Part shown: one piece after another, positions 34,895 to 44,700 of the stretch
How the letters are laid out: each line of letters begins with the position of its first letter
Numbering within the stretch: position 1 is the first letter of the stretch
Assembly (NCBI RefSeq): GCF_008124765.1
Contig: NZ_VNHS01000002.1
Coordinates: 915,730-979,729, forward strand
DNA length: 64,000 nucleotides
Reading direction: 5' to 3'
From: Paenibacillus methanolicus
GTDB taxonomy: Bacteria; Bacillota; Bacilli; Paenibacillales; Paenibacillaceae
Program-made: the position numbers and the translations under genes
Notes under the pieces: generated by a model
The model's database searches: none
What the model was told of the DNA's origin: nothing
What the model saw: only the letters and a program-made list of their open reading frames with translations

Positions 34895-35365
34895 ATGCAT
34901 ACCATTCGAACGATGTTCGCGCATCTGGATTGGGCGAACCGCCAGCTGCTCGAGTCGCTGCGATCCGCTCGGCTGGACGAGGCCGGCAAGGCCGCGCCGC
35001 TGTTTCTGCACGTGCTGCAAGCCGAGCGCATCTGGCTCACTCGGCTGAACGGGGAGGATAGCCGCCATCTTCCGCTCTGGGGCGACGACGTCGATCTCGA
35101 CGCTTGCGCGTCGCTAATCGACGCGAACGGCGACGGCTTCCGTGCCTTGCTCGACTCGCTGCCCGAGGAGGCGCTGGATGAGCAGGTCTCTTATCGCAGT
35201 CAGGCCGGCGATCCGTTCGAGACGACCGCGCGGGACATTTTGACCCACGTCGCCCTGCACGGCCAATATCACCGCGGTCAGATCAACGCCGCGCTGCGCG
35301 CCGGCGGGTTCCGACCCGCGGCCGTGGATTACATACTGTTTGCCCGGCTTGGCGACAAGGCGTAA
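34895..35365 (+). CDS. DinB-family protein
   Basis: This 156-residue four-helix bundle has the DinB metal-site His pattern (HLDWANRQLL near the N-terminus, LFLHVLQAERIW, and HVALHGQYHRGQI near residue 125). This family includes bacillithiol-dependent or metal-dependent enzymes of mostly unknown reaction. AAGGGAGTGG precedes the ATG. It is monocistronic. Confidence 0.85.
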   Translation: MHTIRTMFAHLDWANRQLLESLRSARLDEAGKAAPLFLHVLQAERIWLTRLNGEDSRHLPLWGDDVDLDACASLIDANGDGFRALLDSLPEEALDEQVSYRSQAGDPFETTARDILTHVALHGQYHRGQINAALRAGGFRPAAVDYILFARLGDKA

Positions 35366-35409
35366 TTAATCCTCTCGGCGCATAGACGCGCGTTTGCGGA
35401 CACGACAAA

Positions 35410-35445
35410 CAGCCGCGGTCCCTTCAGACGGACGGCGGCTGCGCG
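35410..35445. terminator. Probable shared terminator of DinB and Hfq-like genes
   Basis: CAGCCGC and GCGGCTG enclose a partly paired loop between two convergent genes. The T run is weak (TTTG on the minus strand). Confidence 0.5.
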
Positions 35446-35479
35446 GTTGACGGCATGTCGCATCCTTTCACGGCAACCG

Positions 35480-35707
35480 TTAGGTTGCGGGAGCTTCGAC
35501 TACGATGGTCGATAGCGCATGCTTATAGATCATGCTCGACCTTCCCGTTGCTGAGCGGACCAGCACGACGTATCGATCGAAGGTCTCGATCGTTCCCTTC
35601 ATCTGTACCCCGTTCGTCGTAATAATCGTGCAGGGCGTGCGATTGATCCGTAAGGCGGTCAGCCGCGCATCTTGGTCGACTAGCTTTTTCTGGTCCAGTT
35701 CGTTCAC
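35480..35707 (-). CDS. hfq: Hfq-like RNA chaperone (divergent)
   Basis: This 75-residue Sm-like protein has the N-terminal pattern DQDARLTALR (Gln12-Asp13 and Arg20, as in Hfq QDxxLNxLR), the Sm1 strand TNGVQMKGTIETFDRYVVLV and the Sm2 motif YKHALSTI (Tyr61-Lys62-His63). The middle differs from Bacillus Hfq: Thr-Asn-Gly for Leu-Asn-Gly, and Arg-Ser-Ala for the usual acidic turn. The GTG start follows GAGAGGG. It is not beside miaA, so it may be a second copy. Confidence 0.7.
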   Translation of the reverse strand: MNELDQKKLVDQDARLTALRINRTPCTIITTNGVQMKGTIETFDRYVVLVRSATGRSSMIYKHALSTIVVEAPAT

Positions 35708-35850
35708 GAATATCCCTCTCTTTCTTTGTCAGGATTTGGTTACGCATTAGGGCTCGGCGTCAACTTTACTATAACAACAGCCGTCAAGCCCCCGTCCAAT
35801 CACAGTCGGACGTCAAGAACGATATTTTTACTCGAAAGAGGAACAAGAGG

Positions 35851-36477
35851 TTGAACATGCCAAAAAATCGAGAGGCGACCTCTCATCTGGATTTCAAGCT
35901 GCGCTTAGTTGCCCTGTTGGCGCTTGCCCTGTTGGCGCTTGCCCTGTCGACGCTCGTCTCATTCGGCTCGACCGCGCATGCGTTGTCTTGCGTCGAGCGG
36001 GAAGGCGGCCCGCAGGAAACGCTGAAGCTATACGGCGGAGCGGTATTCGGCGAGGTGAAGCAGGTCAAGAACGATCAAGAAGGATTTGTCGGGACCATAG
36101 AAACCGTGCGGAACGTGCTTCTGGATGTGAAACAAAGCTGGAACCTGGCGCTCGATTCCCAAGTCATCGTGGCGACGGATTTCACCTGGGGCTTTGATTT
36201 CAAGAAAGGTCAATCCTATCTCATCTATGTGTACGACGATCACGGCCGCTTAGCGAGCGATCCTTGCAGTCCGACTTATATGCTAAACGATTTGGCCGAG
36301 GCGACGCAGCTGCTGGGGAATGGCTTGCCGCCGGGGGACCAGGTGAATCTTGCCTACAAAATGTGGTTCATGACGGATACCGATCTCGACTTGCTGATCG
36401 TTGTCGGCGCTGCCGTGCTCGTCGTCGCGCTGGCGGTCGTCGGGGTACGGCGGTTTCGCGGAAAAAGGCGTCGATAG
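35851..36477 (+). CDS. Exported membrane-anchored protein with netrin/TIMP-like domain
   Basis: This 208-residue protein has a signal peptide (about 17-45, with a duplicated ALLAL block) and begins its mature part near SCVEREGG. A conserved-Cys beta domain follows (about 46-165; YGGAVFGEVKQVKN, VKQSWNLALDSQVIVATDF, KKGQSYLIYVYDD, DPCSPTYML), the pattern of bacterial tissue-inhibitor-of-metalloproteinase-like proteins. A C-terminal membrane helix (about 179-200) and basic tail RRFRGKRRR anchor it facing out. Confidence 0.7.
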   Translation: MNMPKNREATSHLDFKLRLVALLALALLALALSTLVSFGSTAHALSCVEREGGPQETLKLYGGAVFGEVKQVKNDQEGFVGTIETVRNVLLDVKQSWNLALDSQVIVATDFTWGFDFKKGQSYLIYVYDDHGRLASDPCSPTYMLNDLAEATQLLGNGLPPGDQVNLAYKMWFMTDTDLDLLIVVGAAVLVVALAVVGVRRFRGKRRR

Positions 36478-36504
36478 CGCTTGCCACGCTCAATATGCCC
36501 GATA

Positions 36505-36560
36505 AAAAGCCCCTTACCCGCGCGCCATGCTCAAACCGGTCCATGCGGGAAAGGGGCTTT
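36505..36560. terminator. Bidirectional terminator
   Basis: AAAGCCCCTT-ACCCGC pairs with GCGGGA-AAGGGGCTTT between convergent genes, with A/T runs on both sides. Confidence 0.75.
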
Positions 36561-36564
36561 GCCA

Positions 36565-36795
36565 CTATCTACGCTTCGCTACATTCTTGTTCTTGTCGTC
36601 GCCATGATCGTCATCGTCGTCTTTGTCCTGTCTGACGTCGTGGAATTCGATCTTGGATTGCGCGGTAATGTAGTCGAACGGCGTGTAATCATTCGAAGGC
36701 CATCGTTTGTTCCGCACGACCTGGATGAACACGGCCCCGACTAACAGCATGATGCTGCCTGTAGCTCCGAGTATCATATAAACGCTGAAGTCCAT
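36565..36795 (-). CDS. Small single-pass membrane protein (DUF3951-like)
   Basis: This 76-residue protein has one membrane helix (about 5-27, YMILGATGSIMLLVGAVFIQV), then NDYTPFDYITAQSKIEFH and an Asp-rich basic-ended tail (QDKDDDDDHGDDKNKN). The YTPFDYIT block recalls the short DUF3951 proteins of Bacillales; function is unknown. It is followed by the bidirectional terminator. Confidence 0.6.
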   Translation of the reverse strand: MDFSVYMILGATGSIMLLVGAVFIQVVRNKRWPSNDYTPFDYITAQSKIEFHDVRQDKDDDDDHGDDKNKNVAKRR

Positions 36796-36857
36796 CTAAT
36801 CGTCCCCTTCTCGGCCACGGTGCCAAATCGATCGTTCGGCACGTAGATCCCGCATAA

Positions 36858-37154
36858 TCAGCTGGTGCTATAGCTGCGGCCGATGAAGGCAGACGGTTCC
36901 TTCCACCGTTGAAAGCGGGACAGGATCGCTTCGGTCTCCTTCCAGAGAATCGATAGCGATTGGACGCTATGATTGGAACGGCTTGCCCCGGACTCGACCC
37001 GGGTAGGAGGGTCTGCCAACCGAACCGGCACAAGCAGGACGCCGGCGCACTCGATCGCGAGAAGAAAACAGATCGGCATCCGGTCTTTCAGCTTGAACGC
37101 CAATCGGCCGAAATCTCCGCGCACGAACAACAGCGCAAGCTGTAACAGTTTCAT
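36858..37154 (-). CDS. Hypothetical protein, 98 residues
   Basis: The ATG at 37154 has a strong AAGGAGGG site. The product has a hydrophobic stretch (MPICFLLAIECAGVLLVPV, about 26-44) after a basic N-terminus, then a Ser-rich tail. No family recognised. Confidence 0.5.
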   Translation of the reverse strand: MKLLQLALLFVRGDFGRLAFKLKDRMPICFLLAIECAGVLLVPVRLADPPTRVESGASRSNHSVQSLSILWKETEAILSRFQRWKEPSAFIGRSYSTS

Positions 37155-37226
37155 ATGGATTCCCTCCTTAGCCTAGTATCTTGAACGTATAATTATTTAC
37201 AATGTTGCCCTATGTCGGCGATTCCG

Positions 37227-37757
37227 TCAAATATTCATGCAATATTCCAGCCGCCTTGCTTCCAGCGGCAGCCCGAGCGCGAACAGCCGCGTACAGATCG
37301 CCCGGATAACCTCGTAATTGTCCGCGCCCTGCGCCTGACAGTCTCGGATAAAGCCGAACAAGCCCGCTTGCTCCGCGGTCTCGATGTACGCAACCAGCTG
37401 CTCGGACTCCCGCTCCGGGATCGGCTTGCCATGCCATGGGTGCGGCGCCGGTTTCTTCGATGCCTCAGCCCTTTCGCCGCGTGACGCAACGCCTAACCCA
37501 TCGGTTGTAGGGAGAATGACGTTGTTCGAACGCGCCAGCCGCGCCTCCTGAATGTAAGCATAGCCGTTCGGAATCAGCCGGAAGCCGAAGCGCGCAAGAG
37601 CCGAGTCTCGAACGATGCCACGCTCCCGCTTCCACGTCGCCCGACTAAAATAACCGCCAGACTCTTCTTCGCCCTCCTCTTCCTCGTCTGTTTCTTCCTC
37701 TTGCTCTCTCAAATACTGCAAGTATCGCGTCTCCGAATCGAAATCGTTCAGCAGCAA
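37227..37757 (-). CDS. Hypothetical protein, likely downstream part of a gene split by a stop codon
   Basis: These 176 residues open at a TTG with no convincing ribosome site, in the same frame as the upstream gene and only one codon (GGA) after its TAA. The sequence runs LLLNDFDSETRYLQYLREQ, an acidic Glu-rich patch, then an ordered region (WKRERGIVRDSALARFGFRLIPNGYAYIQEAR). Read through the TAA, the two parts make one continuous 293-residue protein. It is probably a broken gene rather than an independent one. Confidence 0.5.
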   Translation of the reverse strand: MLLNDFDSETRYLQYLREQEEETDEEEEGEEESGGYFSRATWKRERGIVRDSALARFGFRLIPNGYAYIQEARLARSNNVILPTTDGLGVASRGERAEASKKPAPHPWHGKPIPERESEQLVAYIETAEQAGLFGFIRDCQAQGADNYEVIRAICTRLFALGLPLEARRLEYCMNI

Positions 37758-37760
37758 TCC

Positions 37761-38108
37761 TTAATGATCCGAGAAATGCAACGCGAAAAATTCGTTAATA
37801 TTGTTGGCGACGATACGCGTGCAGTTCCCGAAATCCATTGGGTCGACGCAAATGATCGGCGCTTCGCTCAAATCCGTTACGGCGCCGAAATCCGTCAAGA
37901 ACGCATAGTGCGTGCCGTCCATCCCCGTATTCGCGAACACGATCGCATCGACCGGTGAACTTTGATAACCGCCGTTGTCAGCCGGATCGAATTTCAGAAA
38001 GTAGCCGGTCGGCGTCTCCAAATAAGGAACGTGCGGCTTGATCTCTTTCTCCCATTTCATCAACTCGTCGAGCAAAGGCGGTATGATGTAGTTTGTATCG
38101 CTATGCAT
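37761..38108 (-). CDS. Conserved hypothetical protein, SMI1/KNR4-like flavour, possibly truncated
   Basis: This is a 115-residue product with a strong GGAGGAG site. The pattern YFLKFDPADNGGYQSSPVDAIVFANTGMDGTHYAFLTDFG ... IVANNINEFFAL weakly resembles SMI1/KNR4 (SUKH) proteins, some of which are immunity proteins. It ends at a TAA after FSDH; the frame then continues open for another 177 codons (37227-37757). No toxin gene was seen next to it. Confidence 0.5.
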   Translation of the reverse strand: MHSDTNYIIPPLLDELMKWEKEIKPHVPYLETPTGYFLKFDPADNGGYQSSPVDAIVFANTGMDGTHYAFLTDFGAVTDLSEAPIICVDPMDFGNCTRIVANNINEFFALHFSDH

Positions 38109-38228
38109 AGGCGCTTATCTCCTCCATCCTGTCCTAGCAGATATCCCGAATGAATGCACTCGCCCATCCTGACACTTTTTTCCGTTTGCCTAGTCTATAT
38201 ACATGTGGAGAAAGGAGGCCGGCGAAAC

Positions 38229-38486
38229 GTGCAGGGCGATTATATGAGATATCTATCCGAGATTAGTATAACGGATTTCCGTCTGGCGGTTGAAGCGTAC
38301 GGCGACGACGTGTGGAATTATGCCTACGTCCTGACGCGCGACCGGCATTTGGCGGACGGTGCTGCAGCTGCACGCGAAATACCGGGAAATTACAACGGTG
38401 AAAGTAGCCAATGTACGCGTGCGTTCCAATACGAAGAGCAGCAGATCCCAGATCAGCTGCTCTTCTCCATCCAATGGACGCCATGA
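38229..38486 (+). pseudogene. ECF sigma factor remnant
   Basis: The GTG at 38229 has AGGAGG 9 bases upstream. The first ~45 residues (ITDFRLAVEAYGDDVWNYAYVLTRDRHLAD) match region 2 of ECF sigma factors, whose usual text is DVWNYAYxLTRxxxxADD. The downstream part keeps only YNGESS before losing similarity and ending at 85 residues, without region 4. It is a truncated, probably inactive gene. Confidence 0.5.
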
Positions 38487-38500
38487 CCATCATACCTGCA

Positions 38501-38680
38501 TCAAGACGCATCTCGTCGAATAAGCGGGCCCTGTTCCGCCGAATGCATTTCAAGTTCCCCGCACCCGCCCGTTAACTCGCCGTTCGCGATCCAATCATCG
38601 AGATGCCGCCGCAGCTCCGGATATTGATGCTCCAAGCCCAGCTGAGCGATAACCAGTCTGACATCGATCGTTCGTTTCAC
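38501..38680 (-). CDS. Small hypothetical protein, 59 residues
   Basis: A GTG start with AGGAGG 9 bases upstream gives a 59-residue frame (MKRTIDVRLVIAQLGLEHQY ... RRHLDDWIANGELTGG). It is predicted helical and charged; no family recognised. Its stop is close to the 3' end of the sigma remnant on the other strand. Confidence 0.45.
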   Translation of the reverse strand: MKRTIDVRLVIAQLGLEHQYPELRRHLDDWIANGELTGGCGELEMHSAEQGPLIRRDAS

Positions 38681-38776
38681 TTCCTCCGTCCTCCTATCGT
38701 TGACACAATTTACGAAACTGCATTTAATTAAAAACCGCCCGGGAGAAAGCCGCAGCTTCCCTCCGGGCGGTCTTGC

Positions 38777-41700
38777 TTACATCGGGCTGTCGGCGATGAC
38801 CGCCCCCGACCGCTCCATGACGCGCGCGACCAGCGCGGCCGCCTCGGCGCGGGAAGCGGTGCGCTGTGGCGCCAGCTGTCCGGCTGCACCGGTCAGCCAA
38901 CCTTCCCGGACGGCGGCCGCGACGGCTTCCTTCGCCCAGCCGGATACCGAATCGGCATCGCGGAACTCGGTCAGCACGGAGGCCGCATTCGACGATCCCG
39001 CCGACGCGGCGCCCATGACGCGCGCTAGCATCGCGACCATCTCCTCGCGCGTGACCGCGTCGTTCGGCCGGAACTTGCCGTCCGCGCCCCGGACGAAGCC
39101 GAGCGCCGCCGCTTCGTTCACGTAGACGGCGTACCAGGCGCCCCCCGGGACGTCCGCGAATGGACGCGGCTTCGGTAAGGAATCGCCGGCATTCGTGCCA
39201 ACTTCCGTCTCCGGCAGCGCGCGCGCCAGCAGCACGAGCAGCTTGGCGAATTCGGCCCGCGTGATTCCGCGGTTCGGGTAGAAGCGCCCATCCGGCGCGC
39301 CGGCCGCCAGATGGCGGCTGGCCAGCAGCTCGATCGCTTCCCGGCCCCAATGGCCGGCCAGATCCTGGAACGACGGCTCGTAGGCCATGACCGCGTACGT
39401 GCCGGAATCCGTCATTGGCGCCGTTACAAGCTGATGCTTCGTATCCACGATTCCGCCCATGTGCGACCATCCGGATGCTGCCGCGTCATCTTGCCGGTAC
39501 ACGCCAAGCTTGCGCGGATCGGCTCCCTTCAGCAAGGAGGCGTCATACGTTACCGAGAGCGCAGCTCGCTTCAGCAGCGAGCCGCCGCCCACATGCAGCC
39601 GATAAGCCGGCGATGCGACTGTCCATCCAGCCGGCGTCGTAGGGGCCGCCAATTGCTCGGCGGTCAATTCGGTCGATGCGCGCACCGAATTCGCCGCGAG
39701 CTGCAAGGTCAGCTTGCCATCCAGCAAGCGATGCTGCCCGCCCTCGACCGTCAGCTCGGTGCTCTCGCTGCCTTCCGCGTCGGGCTTGTCGTCCGGCTCC
39801 CCGGTCTGGCCGCCCGTCACCGGTCCTGGCCCCGGATTGCCGCCCGGTCCGCCGGAGGTGCCGGCGGACGTGCGCGCCGTCAGCGTCTCGCCGGACGATT
39901 CGTTGCCTGACTTATCGACGACATACAATGTCACTTCGTATGCTGTCGACGCCGCCAAGCCATCGATGACATGCCGCTGCGCGCCTTTCGCGACTTGCGC
40001 GGTATCTGCCGCCTCCCCATCGCCGCTCTTGCGCCAGCTCACGATGACGCCATCCAGATCGGCATCGGCCGGGTCCGTCCACGTCACCGCGATGCTGCCG
40101 CTGCCCGGCGTCAGTCTTACCTCGGCTGCCGGCTTCGGCGCCAACACGTCGGCGCCCGCTAGCTGCTCGCCGGCGGTTCTCGCCTCGATGGCCGTCTTGG
40201 ACGCATTGCCTGCCGCATCGACCGCGAGCACGTCGATCGCGTAGACCGTGCCGCTGGCCAAGCCGTTCAGCAGCATCCACTCCGCGCCCGGCTCCGCGGA
40301 TGCCGTCCTCGGCTCGCCCGTCGATCCTTTGACGCGGTATTGAACGTCGACCCGCAGCAAGTCCGGATCGGCCGTTTCTTGCCAGCCGAGCATAATCTGC
40401 GAAGCATCGGCCGTCGCGTTCACCTCGGTTACGCCCAGCGGCGGCGTCTCATCCGCTTCGGTGACGAGGAACTCCGCTTCATAAGCGGCAGTCATCGGCA
40501 CGCCGGCATAGCTTTGGACCGCGGCGTCGACCGCGAGCGCATACGTTCCGCCGACGGTCAGAGGGGCATCCGGCGTGAACCGGACCGTGAGCGCGACCTG
40601 CTTGCCGTCATAGGCAATGACGTCTACGGCTGCCCACTCGCCCGGCACCGTCTCGCCGCTCGCGGCATCGCTTATCGTGAACAGCTGGCCATTCACGTCG
40701 TCGGTCATCACATGACGGTTAAATGCCACGTCGACCGATCCGCCGCCGGCCGCCGCGACGGCGCGCGTCACGCTAGCCGGCTGCGTCGATACCATCGCCA
40801 CGTTCACGTCGAAATGCGGCGGGAGGACGATCAGCTCCCGGCTCTCGGCCGGTAAATACCCTTCCTTCTCGTACCGTACCTTCCACTTGCCCTCCGGCAC
40901 ATCCCAGCCATAGCGGCCGGCGCCGTTCGTGTACATCGGGTTCAGCTGGCCGTACCATTCGGCATTCCACACCTGCCAAGCGCCCGCCTCTTCGTTCCAT
41001 CGCAGCGCGGTTGCCTGCACATCCGGTATGCGGTTATCTTCGGTCACTTCGTACACGTAGCCGCTCGGATCATGAATCCACTCCGGATCGGCCAAATCGT
41101 CGTCCGGACGATCGTCATCATCGTCGTCTTCCTCGTCCCGACACTCCGCGTCATTGGCGATCGCGTTGCGCAAGCCTTGCAGTCGTCCGGCCATCTCGCC
41201 GTCGAGCACCTTGCCCGCGGCGTTGGTCAACATGAACATCGCGATCGTGCCGAGCCCGAACGTCTCCGGTCCGGCGAGTACGCCGACGATCATCATGGCG
41301 GCCTTCGTCGATTCATAGACGATGAGGCGCGTATACAGCGAATCCAGCTCGTTCACGTAACGGTTCACGGCCGACGTCGAACAGCCGTCCGTCACTTGGT
41401 CCAGAATCGCGCTCATTTCGGAGAGCGTATCGTTCACGCCCAATCCGTCGACGAGACTGTAGCCCGCATCGATCGTCTTCCACGTCATGTCTCCGGCCCG
41501 CGAGGCGAAGGCCGCGCTGAGCCGCGTCGCCACGACGTTGACGGCCGCGTTCAACGCCGCGCCCGATAAGGACGCGGTGCGAGGCGAGCCGGACGTGCCG
41601 CTCCGAATCCCGAGTCCTCCCTCGGTCAGCAGCGCCATCGCCCGCTGCGTCGTCAACCCCTCGCCGGTATCCGGCATGTAGGCCGACAGCTCTATGGTCA

Positions 41701-44700
41701 GCTTGCCGTCCCGGAAGCCGTGGCTCATCTGCAAACCGTATAACGCCACGCCGGTCTCCCGCTCGCGCGCCAGATCGGCGGCCGTCGGCACGTACTGCTT
41801 CCGTTCCATCGTGACGCCGAGGCTCATGTCGACATCGCCGCCCGAGGTCGGAATCGTTCCCTTCAGCTTGGCGGTCTGCCTGGTGGCGCCAGGCGTTCGT
41901 TCCGACACGTCCAGCTCCTTATCCTTCAGATCCTGGAAAGCCGGCGGCAGCTGGCCTTCCAGCTCCTCGGCCGGCGGCGGCGTCTGCGCGCCGGCCGCTT
42001 GGATCGTCCGGTACGAGACGCTAACCCGACCGGCATGCGCGCCGCTTATGACCGCGCGGAAGACGCCCTTGTCATCCTGACCGGCCGGCATGCTCGCGTC
42101 CCCGAAACGGAACACCACGTCGCGCACCAGCTCCGGCTTGTTGAAGTTGAGCGCGAAAGAGAACGGCAGCCCCGGCACGTAGACATACGGGAATCGCCCC
42201 GTGCCGTCGGCCGGATCGAGCTGCACTTCCCGCCCGTCCGCCTGCTTCATCGTGAAGCTCATCATCTCCGGATGACCCTCGTCGTAGCGGATCATCGCGG
42301 AATCGCTTGCGTAATGCCGTTCGCCCTTGACCGCTTCCGCCCGAATGCGATGAATCGCGGTCGCGCCTTCTCCGGCAAGCTCCGCCTTCAGCGACCAGAA
42401 GCCGCCCGGCGTCGCCATCGTCTCGCCAAGCACGCGCGCCCCTTCGAGCACGACGACGCGGCTATCCGCAGGAGCCCGCCCGCCGAGGCGGACGTCCTTG
42501 CGCCCGATCGTGCCCGGCGCGTCCAGCGTCAGATGCAGCAGCTCGGCCGTCACCGTGCCAATCGCCTCTTCCCGCTGCTCGCCGCCGATCGTATAGACGA
42601 TCTTCGGCACGATCGCAAGCGCTTCGGCCGGTTCGTTCTCGTCTGCCTGAAGGCGATACTGCACGACGGAGCCCAAGCGCGCCGGCAAATCGCCAAGGGT
42701 TAACGCGATTCGTCCGCCATCGCGGATCGGCGTCCGCGGATGTCCGCCGTGGAGGACGCTGCCTTCGACAAGCGACGTGCCCGCCGGGATGTCGAGCACC
42801 AGCTTGACGTCTTTCGCGGTCTGGCCGCCTTGATTCCGAACGCTTGCCCGCACCAGCATATCGGTGCCCGGCGTAAGCACGTCGCGGTCGAGCGTGACCT
42901 CGTTGCCATCCCGGCCGCCGAACCATTCGTCGCCCGCGAAAGCGATCTGCCCCAGGTTGACCGTCTGATCGGCTGCCGCGTTAAAGGTCCGCTTGACGTA
43001 ACCTTTCTCGTCGGGACCGAACACCTCCAGCTCATATTCGCCCGCCTGCGGCAGCTGCCACTGCATCCGCCGTTCATGCCAAGTTCCGTCCGCGATAAGC
43101 CGGCGCGCGCCTTCTCTTCCGCGGGCGAACAGCTTCCATGTATTAAGAGCCTCGGGATCGAGCGTCTCCTTCAAGTCCGCGACGGCCAAAGCCCCCGCTT
43201 CCTCTAGCCGCAGCTCGATATGCCCGGTCCGCTCGGCCGAAATGACCGTCTCGCCGCAGACGATCGGCATGCCCGCTTCCACTCCGTTCGCGCAAATTTC
43301 CACCTTCTCGCCCGGGTTCGCCTTGACGACAAGCGGGTTGCTTCGCGTGAGGAGCAGATGCGGGGAATCGATGTGATAATGGGCGAACGTCCGCCAATCC
43401 AGCTCATGCGGACCGATCCACGCTCCGCCCGCGGCTCGGGTGAACAGCTTTACTTCAATCTTGGACGGGAGCGGTTCCTCGATTCGAAGCGGAATCTCGG
43501 TCACGCCGCTCTCCAACGTTCTCGCAATCCAAGGACCGTGCGTATATGGCGGAATGGACGCCTGTATCGTGGCCGCGCCCCGAAGGACGCGCGCTTCATA
43601 TCGTCCCTCGCCATCGGCCTGCGCCGTGAATATGGCATCGCCTTGTCGAATGGTAACGGTCGCCCCGGCGATCTTCTCGCCGCTCTGACCGTTCACGGTT
43701 CCGCGAACGACCGCTTCCGCGTTCCACGGCAGTTCGACCGCCGCGCCGTTCACGCCTCTAGCTAGCTTGCTCGTCGTTTCGGACGGCAGCAGCCGATCCG
43801 ATCCCGCTTCCACGCGAATGCGAACCGTCTTCCCGTCCATCTCCGCCAATACGCCGAACTGCGCCTGGCCGCTCGCGTTCGTAACCGCCGTATAGCTGCG
43901 GCCGCTGCCCGGCTCCGCAATCGTAACCTTGGCGCCTCCCGCCGGCTGATTGGATGGCGTGCTCGCCGTTATGCTCACTCGGACCGTATCCTGCGGCTCG
44001 ATGGCGAACGTCGTTCGCTCCCCTGCCGCCACCGCGACTTGAGACGGCGGCGCATCGAGCAGGAGATCGCCCGATTCGGGATGAAGAAGCGTCAATTGAT
44101 AGTCCTTTGCGGGCGCCATTCCTTTCAGTAGAAGCGCTCCGCTAGCGCCGGGACGCGTTGTACGGACGGCTTCCGCCTGCTCGCTGCGCACGGTCAAGAT
44201 CGCCTGCTGCGCCAACGCCCGATTCCCCGTTATATTGATTTGCAGCGACCCGCCGACCGCAATCGGCTCGCTCCACGCCGCTGCCGCCGCGCGCTGTCCG
44301 TCTTTCTCTGCCCAGACCTCGGAGCTCAGCAGCCGAACCGCCTCGCCTGGAATATTGACGCTCCCTTTATACCGACCGGTTACGCCTTCCGCCTTGATCG
44401 GCACGCTCAGTTCCCGCGTCGCGCCGCCGGTTGTTTCGTAGACAATCGATCCGGCCGCGTCGGCCCCCGGCTCCGACAGGAAGATGAAGTCGATCCGGTC
44501 GCCAAGACCCGCATACGTATTCGCATAGAGCGGCATCGCATAATGAACGCCGGTCACGGCCAACGTACGCACCGTAATGACGCGTTCATGCGTGTATGGC
44601 GCCGATGCGCCTTGGCTATCCTTCGCGACGAGCGAATACCGGTAAGTCTTGCCAGCCTGCGTAGTATCGTCGGTATACGCGCGAACCGAGAGATCCTCCA

